Assembly (NCBI GenBank): GCA_014773175.1
Contig: VXCM01000343.1
Span: 1 to 64,000, forward strand
Length of the DNA stretch: 64,000 nucleotides
From: Lucifuga dentata
Lineage: Eukaryota > Chordata > Actinopteri > Ophidiiformes > Bythitidae
Direction of reading: 5' to 3'
This document shows, piece after piece, positions 38,590 to 49,190 of the stretch. How positions within the stretch are numbered: position 1 is the first letter of the stretch; the number at the start of each line of letters is the position of its first letter. A model generated the notes under the pieces. The model saw only the letters and a program-made list of their open reading frames with translations, searched no databases and was not told the origin of the DNA. The position numbers and the translations under genes were made by a program.

Positions 38590-38947
38590 CAGCTAAGCGT
38601 CAGTACCTCCTGTGTGTGTTTTGTCTTTTAGCGGGATATCTCAAAAGGTTATGAATGGATTTGGATGAAATTTGAGGGGCAGGTAGATAATGTTGATAAA
38701 AAAAAAAAAAAAAAAAAGTGATTAGATTGTGGAGGTGATCCCAATTATATTCCGGATCCAGGAACCAGAAGCCTGTCAAATCAATGCTAATGAGTTAGCA
38801 GGTCAATGTTAATGATGGTGGCTCATTATTTTTAAAATGAAGATCTGCTTATTTTGTTGATGATCCAGATCATATTCTGAAAGATGTTTTTTATTGGGGA
38901 CTTTGTTGGCCTTGGCAGAGGTATGCACTCTCGGAGTGTCTTCTTGT
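38590..38947 (+). mobile_element. Dispersed fish repeat (SINE/MITE-like)
   Basis: Runs from 'gggatatctcaaaaggttatgaatgg' (TTTGGATGAAATTTGAGG) to 'ggcagaggtatgcactctc'. I recognise this layout as a common interspersed repeat of teleost genomes. No clear target duplication or terminal repeats were found, so its class is uncertain. Confidence 0.5.
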
Positions 38948-39320
38948 TTTGTATATGACATGATTTGTTAAAGATATTTCTACTGTGTTTGTGTATTTTC
39001 TGTTTTTAATGTATATTTACACCAGTGAGAGCTGTAAAGAAATAATACTTTTTATGACTTAAACATAATTGTTTTATATTGAGAACTTGGATCTCAGTGA
39101 GGATAGAGCTGTACAGTGGACTCTGAAAATACCACTTGGAATGCTCATAAAACTTGGATTTATGGCTCATTCATTATATAAATTCATGTGGTTTAGTTGG
39201 TTTCCATTAAGATGCCGTGATTTAAGATTTTGCTGAAGCAGCTGAGACATCAGACTAACACAAAGAAAAACAAACACTCATCCTGATTCCTTAAGACTCA
39301 ACTGTCATGCCAACAACATG

Positions 39321-39321
39321 T

Positions 39322-39353
<32 letters not shown>

Positions 39354-39354
39354 T
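39321..39354. repeat. (TTTC)n microsatellite
   Basis: About eight TTTC units. A TA run interrupted by n follows at 39473-39491. Confidence 0.9.
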
Positions 39355-39700
39355 GTCACCAATATACTGCATAGGAACAGTTGAGATTTTTTTCATACTC
39401 TGCTGAATTTTATAAAGTTCATCACAGATTTTCTTCAGAAACTGTAAAGAAATTTTTAACAGAGCAAAAAAANTATATATATATATATATATTCATCACT
39501 ATTTCATATCAACGGAACTTTTCCAGATTTCATCAGACTGTATTGTAGCTCTACTTTTTCTCCATTAAATTCAATTTTATTAGAAATGATCATATCTCTT
39601 AATGCTGATTATTATTATTTTATACTTGTAGGGTGATATAGAAATGGAAAATCATTTTTTTTAATTTTTGAACAATTTAATAAATATTCATAAATGTTTT

Positions 39701-40683
39701 GCTAATATATTTATTGACTAGATGGTCTTCGCTTTTAATGTTTTATTGTTCAAAGTAAAATTGTAATATCCATGAAAGAAATGGCTTATGTGTTTGGAAA
39801 CCTAAAGGTCTGTTGTGGGTTTTTCTCAATCATTGCTGACTGATTACTAATGCAGATACTCTGATTTCATGCAGCAACCTCTTTGCCTAATTAAAGTGCA
39901 AAAACTATTTATAAAGCTATTTTGTCTTTGTAGTTATTTTGTCTTTGACATGTTATAGAACAGTAATCTCAAAACACGCACTGTGTATTATGATGAAGTG
40001 TCAGCAGCTTGAAATATCACGTGTGTCTGATGAGATGGCTGATACATCCCAAAAGTTCATGTTTCCTAAAACTGATTTTTGTGACATGTTTTGCATTTCA
40101 ATCTGCTGCTGCAGCAGTTTGGATTGAAGCAACTGACACTCAAATTTCAGCAGAAAATTCAAGAGAAAGGATGTTATTAATACTGATCTCTGAATGTTTA
40201 GTGTAATAATACCATGGCAACAAGCGTAAAAGCTTAAAGCTTCAAGCTTATAAGTCAAGTTGCTGATCTTGTTTTCCACCAAATCCCAAATTGCCCTTTG
40301 TTGTTTGACAAAATCAGGGAGTTGAAATTTAAGAGTAAAATATTTTATTATTAAATGATCTTGTAGACATAGTGAGCAGCCCATGAGGAATTATTATTTC
40401 GTGATGGTGATGTCATCATCACAACACATTAGTTCCACTCCTGCTGAAATATAAAGATGGTGGAACGACTGATAAACCTCCAACTGACACTCACCTCACC
40501 GGTGCATCCACCTTTGGTCAGAGACAAGCATTTTTTATTTTATTGACCCATTATAAATTACAAATTCTTATGCCGAGCTATTAGAATTTATAACTGGCTG
40601 TCTTCTCACAGAGTTTTGGTTCATAAAGGTAAGTCCTCTCATTTCTTCCATAATTCTGTGACGTGTTTAGTGGAGTTCAGCCA
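39701..40683. other. Intergenic DNA between mlph and prlh, part 1
   Basis: No gene or recognisable repeat is seen. The open frames here are short and without splice context. Confidence 0.5.
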
Positions 40684-41148
40684 TTAAAGGACCATACCAC
40701 CCATTTTGCATGTTTGAGCCTAATATATTCAATTTCCATACGTTACGATGCTGACAATCATTTCCCAAAGAATAAAACCGTATTTCAGCTTTACTGATAT
40801 TTTGCTAAATCTCTTAATCTTTCAAAATCAAATATTCAAGTGATACACTCACCTTAAAAATCCATGTTTCGCCTGCTAATAGTTACACAGCCTTATGAAG
40901 TCATGGTCATTTAAATTTTTTGATAAACACAGGTCTTTTTTTGGGACTATATTCCCTGGTGGAGAAATACATTCACTCCCACTTTTTATTGAGCTTAAAT
41001 GCTAAAATTACATAACTTCTAAAAAAAAAAAAACAAACCTAAATACACCACTAGTAGTATTCTTTGGGAAATGATTGTAAAACCTTACGTGTATGAAAAT
41101 TGAATATATTAGGCTCGAACATGCAAAATAGATGGTATGGTCCTTTAA
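40684..41148. mobile_element. TTAA-flanked MITE family, copy 5
   Basis: Both ends intact (TTAAAGGACCATACCACCC and, inverted, GATGGTATGGTCCTTTAA). It is 465 bp and the shortest intact copy. The subterminal 'catgtttgagcctaatatattcaattt' is mirrored at the right end. No coding capacity. Confidence 0.87.
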
Positions 41149-41719
41149 GCACTGCAGACTGTTTACTCAGATTAAGGGAAAAACTGTCTTTAAGACATTT
41201 GTGCTAAAGTAAAAATAAATAACTAAATAAATAAAAGTGATTTTAACTCTATGGAGTTATTTTTGTAATTTTTCTTTTCATTAAATTTGCCTTTCATTTG
41301 CCAGAGTTGCACTGTAGAAATTCTTTTACCAGACAAGATGAGAAATTTTGGCTTGTGAAAATCCTGATGTTTCTGCTGAGTCATTTCAAAGCTTGTTTGG
41401 TGCTTAGCGAGCGTGAAGGACTTAATCAAGAATGAATCATGACAATCAAATGTGGAGTTTCTAGAATCAAGTGAAGAAAAATGTACCACTTTTTGGCAGA
41501 TCAATCATATCTTTCTTGTTTTTTTTATTTACTGGTGTCTCTATAGAGGTTTTTGCTCATTCTGTGGACGGAATTTTCAAGAATGAAAGCAATAAATCAA
41601 ACCTCATGCGTGCATGTTTGCACACATGAGAATGCAGAAGAACTGAAGAACTGAAGAACTGAAAATGCAGAAGAGACAAGTTGACAATTTAATCTATTTT
41701 AGAATAACATACTTAAAAC

Positions 41720-42025
41720 GAGTACATCAGAGGGACAGCGCATGTTAGATGTTTTGGAGATAAAGTCAGAGAGGCCAGACTGAGATGGTTTGGACATGTA
41801 CAGAGGAGGGATAGTGAACATATCGGTAGAAGGATGCTGAGGTTGGAACTGCCAGGCAGGAGGCCTAGAGGAAGACCAAAGAGGAGATTTATGGATGTAG
41901 TGAAAGAGGACATGAAGTTAGTTGGTGTGAGAGAAGAGGAGGCAGAGGATAGGGTTAGATGGAGGCAGATGATTCGCTGTGGTGACCCCTGAAGCGAAAG
42001 CCGAAAGGAAAAGAAGAAGAAGAAG
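41720..42025 (+). mobile_element. RTE-like non-LTR retrotransposon 3' end, copy 2, with 11-bp target duplication
   Basis: Near-identical to 24-341, including the frame for EYIRGTAHV and onward to RWRQMIRCGDP and stop, and a tail of GAA units. It is flanked by ATACTTAAAAC at 41709-41719 and again at 42026-42036, a perfect 11-bp target-site duplication. It is a heavily 5'-truncated, dead-on-arrival insertion. The frame lacks its own early ATG. The ORF seen on the opposite strand is a shadow. Confidence 0.88.
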
Positions 42026-42036
42026 ATACTTAAAAC

Positions 42037-42557
42037 CATTTCTTAATTAAATCAATTTTATCTCTGAATAATTTTCCACAATAATAAAATTTCCAAAGAT
42101 TTAAATTATTTTTATTCTATTCAGAAACTTCCAGAGTCATCTAGTGTTTCACCTGTGGTACGCATATCACAGTTTGAGAACCGCTGATTATAGCATTGTG
42201 ACTGGTGCAGCATTTTTACAGTAAAACAAGCTTCATTTAGCAGCACTCTGAACATCAGCTCTGGTTACCTGCTGTTACTTTGATTTTCAGTTTAACTATT
42301 CGAGTCCCGGTGATTTGCTTTTGTTGATATTTACTGTTGAATCTGATTATATTCAACTTAATGAATTCAAAATTAATCTTGTAACTTTATTAGACAGATT
42401 TTTTCCACTGTATTTCCTCTGACTGTACGTGTGTGAATTTGTCCATTAACATGCAGCTGTTTCAGGTTTTTGTCATGATGCGTTTAGGTCCCACCGTTTC
42501 CTCTGTTCATTCTCTCTTCTTGTTTCTGGTTTCAGGTTTTTTCTGTTTCGAGCTGCG
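42037..42557 (+). promoter_or_regulatory. prlh upstream region with possible 5' UTR splice acceptor
   Basis: A pyrimidine-rich run ends in tttctggtttcag|GTTTTT at about 42537, 23 bases before the prlh ATG. It would serve as an acceptor if the gene has a non-coding first exon. Near 42160, 'ggtacgcatatcacagtttgagaaccgctg' looks like a decayed hAT-type repeat end. No clear TATA box was identified. Confidence 0.3.
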
Positions 42558-42639
42558 ATGAGGGTTTGTGCGGTCCTCTGTGCTTTCTTGTTTTTGCTGA
42601 GTCAGGCCTTTTGTAAACCCCACAGAGGAAGACCCAAAA
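42558..42639 (+). CDS. prlh: prlh coding exon 1 (signal peptide)
   Basis: Encodes residues 1-27: signal peptide then KPHRGRPK. The donor GTAAGA is strong. Reading on into the intron gives the spurious longer frame. Confidence 0.85.
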
Positions 42640-42943
42640 GTAAGAAACCCAAAACTATCAACCCATTTTATATCCATTCCTTTTTTATTGTATTTAAAAT
42701 AATAGAGATATTTTTCAACACATGCTGCTCCATCATAAACTCATATTACAGAATCTGTGTTACTTTTCACGTTTCTTTGTTGATCCAGACATTAATACGT
42801 CCTGGTACACACACAGAGGGATTCGACCGGTGGGGCGATTTGGTCGGAATACTTTCAGGACAAACGAGCATCTGACCTTCATCACAACCAGAGTTTCTAG
42901 TCCACCAGCTGATACTGGGAGCAAAACCTGGACCCCCCTTTGA
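42558..42943 (+). CDS. prlh: Prolactin-releasing hormone (PrRP) precursor, two coding exons
   Basis: RFamide neuropeptide precursor; secreted PrRP acts on the G-protein-coupled receptor PRLHR (GPR10) and, in fish, is tied to pituitary hormone release, feeding and ion balance. CDS 42558-42639 and 42789-42943, 78 aa including a hydrophobic signal peptide (MRVCAVLCAFLFLLSQAFC, residues 1-19). The peptide region contains SWYTHRGIRPVGRF followed by G46-R47, the amidation donor and cleavage site. Human PrRP ends AWYASRGIRPVGRF-amide, an unmistakable match. Splice sites are AAAA|GTAAGA and gttgatccag|ACATTA, phase 1. Arg25 or Lys27 could mark the N-terminal cut. A poly-A signal AATAAA lies at 43279. 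It sits between mlph and rab17 as in human. Confidence 0.88.
42789..42943 (+). CDS. prlh: prlh coding exon 2 (RFamide peptide)
   Basis: Starts after gatccag. Encodes INTSWYTHRGIRPVGRFGR then a 31-residue C-terminal tail with no further RFamide or dibasic site, and stops at 42943. Confidence 0.9.
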
Positions 42944-43278
42944 AACGCTGTGATGGTTTCTTCTCATTTTGTTCTTTTATTTCCAACGTCACATTTGTTT
43001 CCATTTTGGACTTATTTTGGTCAGTTTGTCTGTTTTGTCATTTTCAAACATTTATTTATTTATTATTATTTTAAATGAATTTTAAAATATATATTTTTTA
43101 ATTAATTAATTTAATTTATTCATTTTATTTCATTTAGTTGTTATTTTCTGTCCAAATTCTGTGAGGGTTTATCTGACAAAAATTCATATCTAAAGATCAG
43201 CTTACAGTGTTGATTGTACAGTATTTCCAAGGAGGCTGAAATTTGGGGGGAAAGTCTTTGTAAATTTGTGGATATGGC

Positions 43279-43284
43279 AATAAA
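43279..43284 (+). terminator. Poly-A signal AATAAA, probably prlh
   Basis: Canonical hexamer 336 bases after the prlh stop, in AT-rich sequence. It gives a plausible 3' UTR length. Inferred from position. Confidence 0.45.
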
Positions 43285-43299
43285 TAATTGATCCAAAAT

Positions 43300-44625
43300 T
43301 GGTTGATTCATATGGTATTACTGTAAGTCAAAACAACTTTTTCTGTCACTATATTAAAATCAGATGTGTAAAACAGATTTATCATAGATTTAAAGCAGCA
43401 TTGCCTGAATCTATATCCATAACTACTAAAAACATGTCTTAGCACATATTTTAATCCACCAGATCTGAATAAATATCTGGATCTGGGCTAAACTGCACAC
43501 ATTAATAGTCCAATCATATGATACATACATGTATGTCATGTTTTTTCATTAAGATTGGTATCTTAATTTTCCAGAAATAGGCAAAATGTTGACAAATGCC
43601 CTATCTTGCAATGTTAAAGAAAATGAAACAAAAAATCTTTTTCCATTTAAAATCTATAGACTTCAGTTTTAAATCAATCTATATTTATTTCATGTGTATT
43701 TACACATCATCAGTTTTAAATAAAGAAAACCTTTTGAGTATGATCGTTCATTGTTTGTTTGCAACATCTGCAAAATCAGAAACAGCAGAACTGGAGTTTG
43801 CTTTACAGGCTTTTATATTCAGATGATTTACAGTAGTTTCTTCTAATGACAATAAAATAATCCTTATTTTTCTTTTTGCTGCATTTCTTCTGCTCAGCGT
43901 GAGGTGTTTCTTTGTCAAAACCAGATGAGGACCAGCACTTCTTCTGGTCCCACAGAAGCTTGGTTTCAATCAGCTAAGTAAAACCTCTTTTCAACAAAAA
44001 AAAAAGAAAAAAAAAAGAAAAAGAACAATATCAGCCAAGAGCTCAGAAATGTTTTAAATCACCAAGGAGTCACAATACTAAACAGTGGAAACCATCCAGC
44101 AGAGAAAAACTGTTTGTATTAAGAAGACATGAGAAAATTTGACAGAATAATGGCTGGATACAACAAAATAGAAATATGAGGACTCCAGGTGAGACAAACT
44201 GTTTCCTCCAGACTTTAGCTCGCCAAGAGAGGCTGACATGTTTTATATAATATCAGGGGGTCTTTTGAATCTTGATGTTTACTGAAGGATAATGACTATT
44301 TGCACTATTTCTATATTTTAATTCACAATTAACTCATTAACTCATTCATCAACCAACTCTGTCTCTTTCCACTGAGATCAAACTCAGCCATTCAGATTTG
44401 ATGGATGGATGGATGGATGGATGGATGGATGGATNTCCACTGAGATCAAACTCAGCCATTCAGATTTGATGGATGGATGGATGGATGGATGGATGGATGG
44501 ATAGACAGATAGTCTGCAAAATTTAGAGCTGCTAGTGTGTGAAGTTACTTTGTACATTAATTAGTTACACTGATTAGTATATTGATTAGTATATTGATAG
44601 AAACAGAGATGAACAGGCGTAGAAG
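43300..44625. other. Intergenic DNA between convergent prlh and rab17
   Basis: No gene seen. Contains A-rich tracts near 43995 and a GGAT microsatellite that is duplicated around an n at 44435. It probably also holds the rab17 3' UTR (minus strand). Confidence 0.5.
44368..44502. repeat. 67-bp duplicated block with (GGAT)n around a single n
   Basis: 44368-44434 is repeated at 44436-44502 with one undetermined base at 44435. Each copy carries about nine GGAT units. The duplication matches the assembly-overlap pattern seen elsewhere; the GGAT microsatellite itself is real. Confidence 0.8.
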
Positions 44626-44750
44626 TCAGGGCCCAGCTTTGCAGCAGGATGCAAAAGGGTTAAAATTGTTGTCATGATGCAGATCCATGTGGAGTGGCGT
44701 CTCCTGCCACTCCGTCAGACCTCCCTGCTGCTCTCCAATGCTCTGGTACA
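44626..44750 (-). CDS. rab17: rab17 coding exon 5 (C-terminal hypervariable tail)
   Basis: Acceptor gcccacagag|TGTACC. Phase 1 gives [20 protein letters not shown], then a His/Asp/Asn-rich stretch and [13 protein letters not shown]. The preceding AG, two bases upstream, would cause a frameshift and early stop, so the second is chosen. VYQSIG aligns with VAQELL of the human tail. Confidence 0.82.
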
Positions 44751-46402
44751 CTCTGTGGGCTGAATCGCAGCAACACACAGCACAGCATAAACACACTAAT
44801 ACACACTTATATCACACAATGGAGCATTGTTGATATTTGAGGAGGAGAACTACTTCAAATCCATGTTATCAAGCAAATTAAAGGAATTAAAGGTATTTCA
44901 TAGAGCCAATTCATACTCTTTGGACAAAATAAAGTGTGCTTCCTCTCATTGTTATCTTAATGGTATTTGCTGCTCTAAAGTGGTAAAAAGGTGATTTTTC
45001 TTCTATCAGAAGACTTTCAGTGTGCTATAAAAATCAACTTGTAGAGACTTGGAACAGGCTTGAGATACATAATCCATCACTATGCCAATTAACGTTTTTT
45101 TTATGATCCGACACGGAGCCACACGAAAAACAATGTATTTCTCCACCAGGGAATATGACGATGCCAAGAGACGATGACTTTTACTGAGAAATTAGATTGT
45201 GCCTTCTACAATCGTACAGAAGTGTTAGCAGAATAACAAATTGCATTTTAAGGTGTGTGTATCACCTGAGCATTTCATTTTGAAAGATTAGGGGATTTGG
45301 CACAATAACAGGAAAACTAAAATACGGTTTTATATTTTGCAAATTGTCAGAAACATAATGTGTATGCAGTAGTATGTACTGAGTTTAACCATGCAAAATT
45401 AATGGTATGGTCCTTTAATGAGGAAGCACTGCATTTTTTATTGATACTTCTTCTACTTCACTTTCCTTACCTGTATCTAGCAGCAGCTCATTGACTTGAT
45501 GACCAGACAGGGCGGACGTCTCAGTAAAGAACAAACCCCTGTCATTGGCTAGAGCTTCTCCTTCCTGTATGGACACATCGAGAAATCTAAACTCCATCAA
45601 CCAGACTCTGTTTACATGTGCACCATAGAGACTGGATGAGGAAGGGGTACCTGTATGGAAACTTGCCGCTCCTGATCCAGATCTCCCTTGTTGCCAACCA
45701 GCCATATCACAACAGATCCTTGGATGTAATGTTTTTCAAGCTCTTTGAGCCACATCTGGGCTCTGATAAATGTTTCCTAGTGACATTAAGACAGTAGAAT
45801 ATAAATGCTGTGGGTTTAGATACATGCATGTGTATGATAAATGTACAAGTCAATTCCACGTCCTTATGTTTGTTCTTTTACCCGTTTGCTGATGTCATAG
45901 ACCAGGAGAGCAGCGTGGGCTCCTCTGTAGTAAAGCGGGGTCACGCTGTGGTATTTTTCCTGCCCTGCTGTATCCCATATCTCAAAGCGAAGCGTGATGT
46001 TACTCAGATGCACCACCTGGGTCATATAAGCACCTGGAGGGGGCAGAGAGCGGGGGGGGNGGGGGGGGTTCCACTGGTTTACAGCTGAGCCTTCACAGAT
46101 GGTCCTGGATTCTGTTTAGCTTTGGCTGACATTTTTTAGAAAATGGGCCAGAAGCAGCAGATTAGAAGCAAACAGAAAGAGAAACATATCAGTTTAGTCT
46201 AATATGTAAAGGAATACTCACAGCCTACAGTTTCTGTTGAAGCCCTGAACTCATCCCTGGCGAATCGCAGGGCCAGAGTGGACTTTCCAACACCAGAGCT
46301 TCCCAGTAGCACCATCTTAACCCTGAGGGTCCGCACATGTCTTCCCAAAGTGCCACTGCAGAGCTGAGCTCCTTCTGGCACCCTTGGGAGATTTTCCCCC
46401 AT
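44626..46402 (-). CDS. rab17: Rab17 small GTPase, complete five-exon coding region
   Basis: Membrane-traffic GTPase. In mammals Rab17 is enriched in epithelia, acts in transcytosis and recycling, and in melanocytes in melanosome movement and release. Minus-strand CDS: 46402-46222, 46033-45882, 45776-45651, 45564-45471, 44750-44626; all GT-AG and in phase, 225 aa (human 212). Motifs: P-loop GSSGVGKS (34-41), switch [14 protein letters not shown] with catalytic Gln85, NKGD (140-143) and ETSA (168-171). [14 protein letters not shown] closely matches human Rab17 [14 protein letters not shown]. The C-terminus is SCCKAGP, with a double cysteine for geranylgeranylation but four residues after it (human CCAH has two). 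It has a 29-residue N-terminal extension before the GTPase fold. It is convergent with prlh and divergent from lrrfip1, as in human. Confidence 0.93.
44887..45418. mobile_element. TTAA-flanked MITE family, copy 6, in rab17 intron 4
   Basis: The right end is intact (AATGGTATGGTCCTTTAA), the interior blocks are shared (CTATAAAAATCAACTTGTAGAG, TCTCCACCAGGGAATATG), and the left end is eroded around TTAAAGG at 44887. It fills most of the 720-bp intron and its right end is 52 bases from exon 4. Confidence 0.7.
45471..45564 (-). CDS. rab17: rab17 coding exon 4 (ETSA)
   Basis: Acceptor tccatacag|GAAGGA, donor ATACAG|GTAAGG, leaving phase 1. Encodes [20 protein letters not shown] and [10 protein letters not shown], equal to human LLFMETSAKLNHQVSEVFNT. 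Confidence 0.92.
45651..45776 (-). CDS. rab17: rab17 coding exon 3 (NKxD)
   Basis: 42 codons, phase 0. Acceptor gtcactag|GAAACA, donor ATACAG|GTACCC. Encodes [18 protein letters not shown] and [13 protein letters not shown], the guanine-specificity NKxD loop. Confidence 0.92.
45882..46033 (-). CDS. rab17: rab17 coding exon 2 (switch I/II)
   Basis: Acceptor ccctccag|GTGCTT, donor CGG|GTAAAAG. Encodes residues 61-111, including [20 protein letters not shown] and [10 protein letters not shown]. Just outside its 5' edge, an undetermined base at 46060 sits in a G run of the intron. Confidence 0.93.
46222..46402 (-). CDS. rab17: rab17 coding exon 1 (P-loop)
   Basis: Encodes residues 1-60 with [19 protein letters not shown]. 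Donor GGCT|GTGAGT. The start at 46402 is the first ATG of the open frame; Met30 (KMVLLG) lies too far into the first strand to be a start. Confidence 0.9.
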
Positions 46403-49190
46403 TAAAAGAATGAGGTTACTCCAACAGAATGACAGAACAATGATGATCCAAACAAGAAAAGTCCAATAAAGTCTTTCAGAATCAGTCCTGTGGTCTTTTT
46501 CCAGTTAGGAGGCAACAAATATTCAGAAGTGATAGTTTGTTTCTTTTAATACTCCTGCTTCATGCTGTTTGCAGAAAATAAAAGTAAAATCAAAGTCAAA
46601 CAGGCTTGACTTATAAATGAACGGTAAGATTTCACTTCCTTGTGTAGGTACATCCCATTCTCAGCCATAAAACCTTTAAGCCAGTCAGCAAGCAAACACA
46701 GCTTCAGCTGTTGGGTTCATCAGTTTACATACAGCCTGACCACACACACACACACACACTTTTTACCTGTAAATAATGGCTGGGTTACCTGTTAAGGTAT
46801 GTAAAGCAAAACTGAAAGTAGAACACAGGCGAGTTTGGCATTTTTCCAAAGTTTGCTTTGCTGCACTTCCTTTGGCTCAAGTTTTTACTGATGAATGTCT
46901 TCATGAGCCAAATTTCAATTTCTAAGAAACAGCCGTTGAATTAAGAAAAGACACCTTTGCTGAAAGTTGCATCTCTCACCTGAATGTTTTATGATTTCTC
47001 AGCCCAACCTGATTTCCTGCTGTTACGCTGTGTCAACAGAAGAGGGCGACATTTCATATATAATGATGGATCAGGCAAGTTTTAGATTTTCACGAGTAAG
47101 TGGAGGTCTGAATTACAGTAACAACAATTTCTGATGTTTTGAATTTTTATTTGCAAAAGCTATATATATATAGCTATATATACAAGTTTACATCCATGGA
47201 TAAATCATGGAAATAATACTGTTTACCTATATGTGTAAATACTAACACTGTAACCTGAGTATTTATCCTTAATCAATACCTAATTAATACCTAACTGCTT
47301 TGATCTTTATTTATTATTACTATCATCTTAATAAACTTTACTATTTAGCTATAAAATATCCTGTCTTGGTATTGCCATTGTCACAATCTCTATATTATAA
47401 TCTCTTTATTCATACTCATGTATATACATTCCCCTGCTGGCTTGGTTGTAAATAGATTGCATACTTACACATTTTTAATTCTTAATTTTGCTCTTGTTGC
47501 ATTATCCTTATTTTTATCCTTATTTTTATTTTGTTTTATTTCATCATACCTTTTATATTTAAGTCAGGGGAACCTACCAGAAAAAACTGTTGTTACACTT
47601 GTATGGCTGCACGTGACAAATTAAACTTTGAAATTTGAAAACTTGAATTCACAAAATCCAGTATCAGATGGATTATATTAATGAGTCCTCTAAAAATAAA
47701 TTTAAATTTATTTTTATGGCCGTTACTTTTCACCACAATCCAGTATTTACGAATATGCCCATATTAGGCCCAATCCTGAATGAATGCGAAACTTTAAAAA
47801 TATGACAAACAAGTCTTTCTTTATTTTTGTGATACTTAATGATGGATCATATATATCCAAAGAGATCATTTTAAACTTGATTAGAAGAGTTACACAATAA
47901 AGCCCTGTAGAAATAATGCTATCATACTAGACTATTGTATATTCCGGATGCTATTGGGTCCGGTAACCGTAGTTATACTGAGGACACAATGGTTATATTC
48001 TGTAGTTTTCTCATGGTATTAGAGAGAAATAATGTGTAACAATCTGTCTGGAAAAAGATCAAGTAATATAACCAGATTTTTCGTCAGCCACTGAGGTAAA
48101 AACACTCCTGATCAGTAGATGGGATGGTGGGATTTAGAGTTTGGCTGTCTAACAGTCTTTCTATCTCTTTAAGAAGCACAGGCTGTTTTTAGAACTGGCT
48201 GGTCATTATTAAAAATAGCAGAGAGGCTGTGGGAGAGGCAGTGTGATAGCCAAGGCTCTGTGGTTTCTAGCTGGAAACTGAACCCCTGAACGTGTATAGA
48301 GTCCCCTTCCAGTAACTCATGCTGCATTCAAATGCTCTGCGTAAACTCCAATCTAAAATTTCACTTATCATGTGTTAGTCTGAAAAAAAGGGGGCTGCAG
48401 TTTTGTAGGTTCTGTTTTATTTGATATATGTTTCAGTGAAGAACAAAAATTTATGAGCAGTTATAAAAAAAAAAATATGGCTAAGGAACCCCAATGTTGT
48501 TATAAATATTAGATTTGAAAAAGACTATGGGCTTTCACAGTGACTTTATCCTCCAACATCTTTTCTATCTTATTGTAGAAACATTAGATCTTACTAATAT
48601 TTTAAATAACATTAACTTACTGTTGAAATCACACAGTTATTCATAGATAAACATGCTTACACAGACAAATCCACGAGCATATGTAGTTGTAATTAATTTT
48701 ATAGCCAAATATTAGTGAAGAGATTTTAAGAAAACGTGTGAAATATGATAAAGGTTACACGGTATACATACACACATAGCATAAAAACGATGTTTGCCAT
48801 ATTATTCCAAATAAATACAGCTGAAACATCTTCTACCTTTAGTTAATTAAATGCCCAGTAAAAGGCAAATAAATAAATACATTAAAATCGGGAGACAATA
48901 CAATTTTAAATTTGAGGGTCAATATAACTTTTGTGGTTAGTAATATGACTTAGACACTGAATTTCAGAAAAAAAGTGTGAGAATTTACAACATTTGTAAA
49001 TATAAAATTGTGGTATTAAAATTAAAACAAAAAAAAAAAGTGGTCAGTGAACTGTAAACTGGTTTGGAATACAACTTTTTTTTTTTTTTTNAACTTTTTT
49101 TTTTTTTTTAATCTTCCTACAACAATGTTGTGACTTAAGATGTATCAGACCTCTGTAATTCTGTAATATTTATTCTGTGCACCACCTTTA
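46403..49190. other. Intergenic DNA between divergent rab17 and lrrfip1
   Basis: Presumably holds the rab17 promoter and 5' UTR (minus) near 46.4-46.8 kb. A short CA repeat lies at 46740-46760 and an AT-rich palindrome GCTATATATATATAGC near 47160. A retroposon-like tail ends near 47637 (GACAAATTAAACTTTGAAATTTG). A duplicated AACTTTTT block flanks n at 49091. No gene is seen. Confidence 0.5.

Larger units (their letters stand above)
38093..39700 (+). other. mlph: Probable 3' UTR of mlph
   Basis: AT-rich sequence after the stop. An AATAAA at 39679-39684 is a plausible poly-A signal, which would give a 1.6 kb 3' UTR. A dispersed repeat (38590-38947) lies inside it, and A tracts at 38434 and 38700 are other possible internal priming sites. 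The end is inferred, not shown. Confidence 0.4.

Noticed and set aside
41713..42039. Minus-strand ORF of 108 aa
   Set aside because: It is the reverse-strand shadow of the RTE-like LINE fragment, whose real frame is on the plus strand.
42150..42190. hAT-like end 'ttgagaaccgctg' near prlh
   Set aside because: No matching left end was found within reasonable distance, so it is mentioned only as a possible remnant.
43748..43969. Minus-strand 73-aa frame downstream of rab17
   Set aside because: Considered as the rab17 last exon, but it lacks phase agreement and a CC tail. The exon at 44626-44750 fits both.
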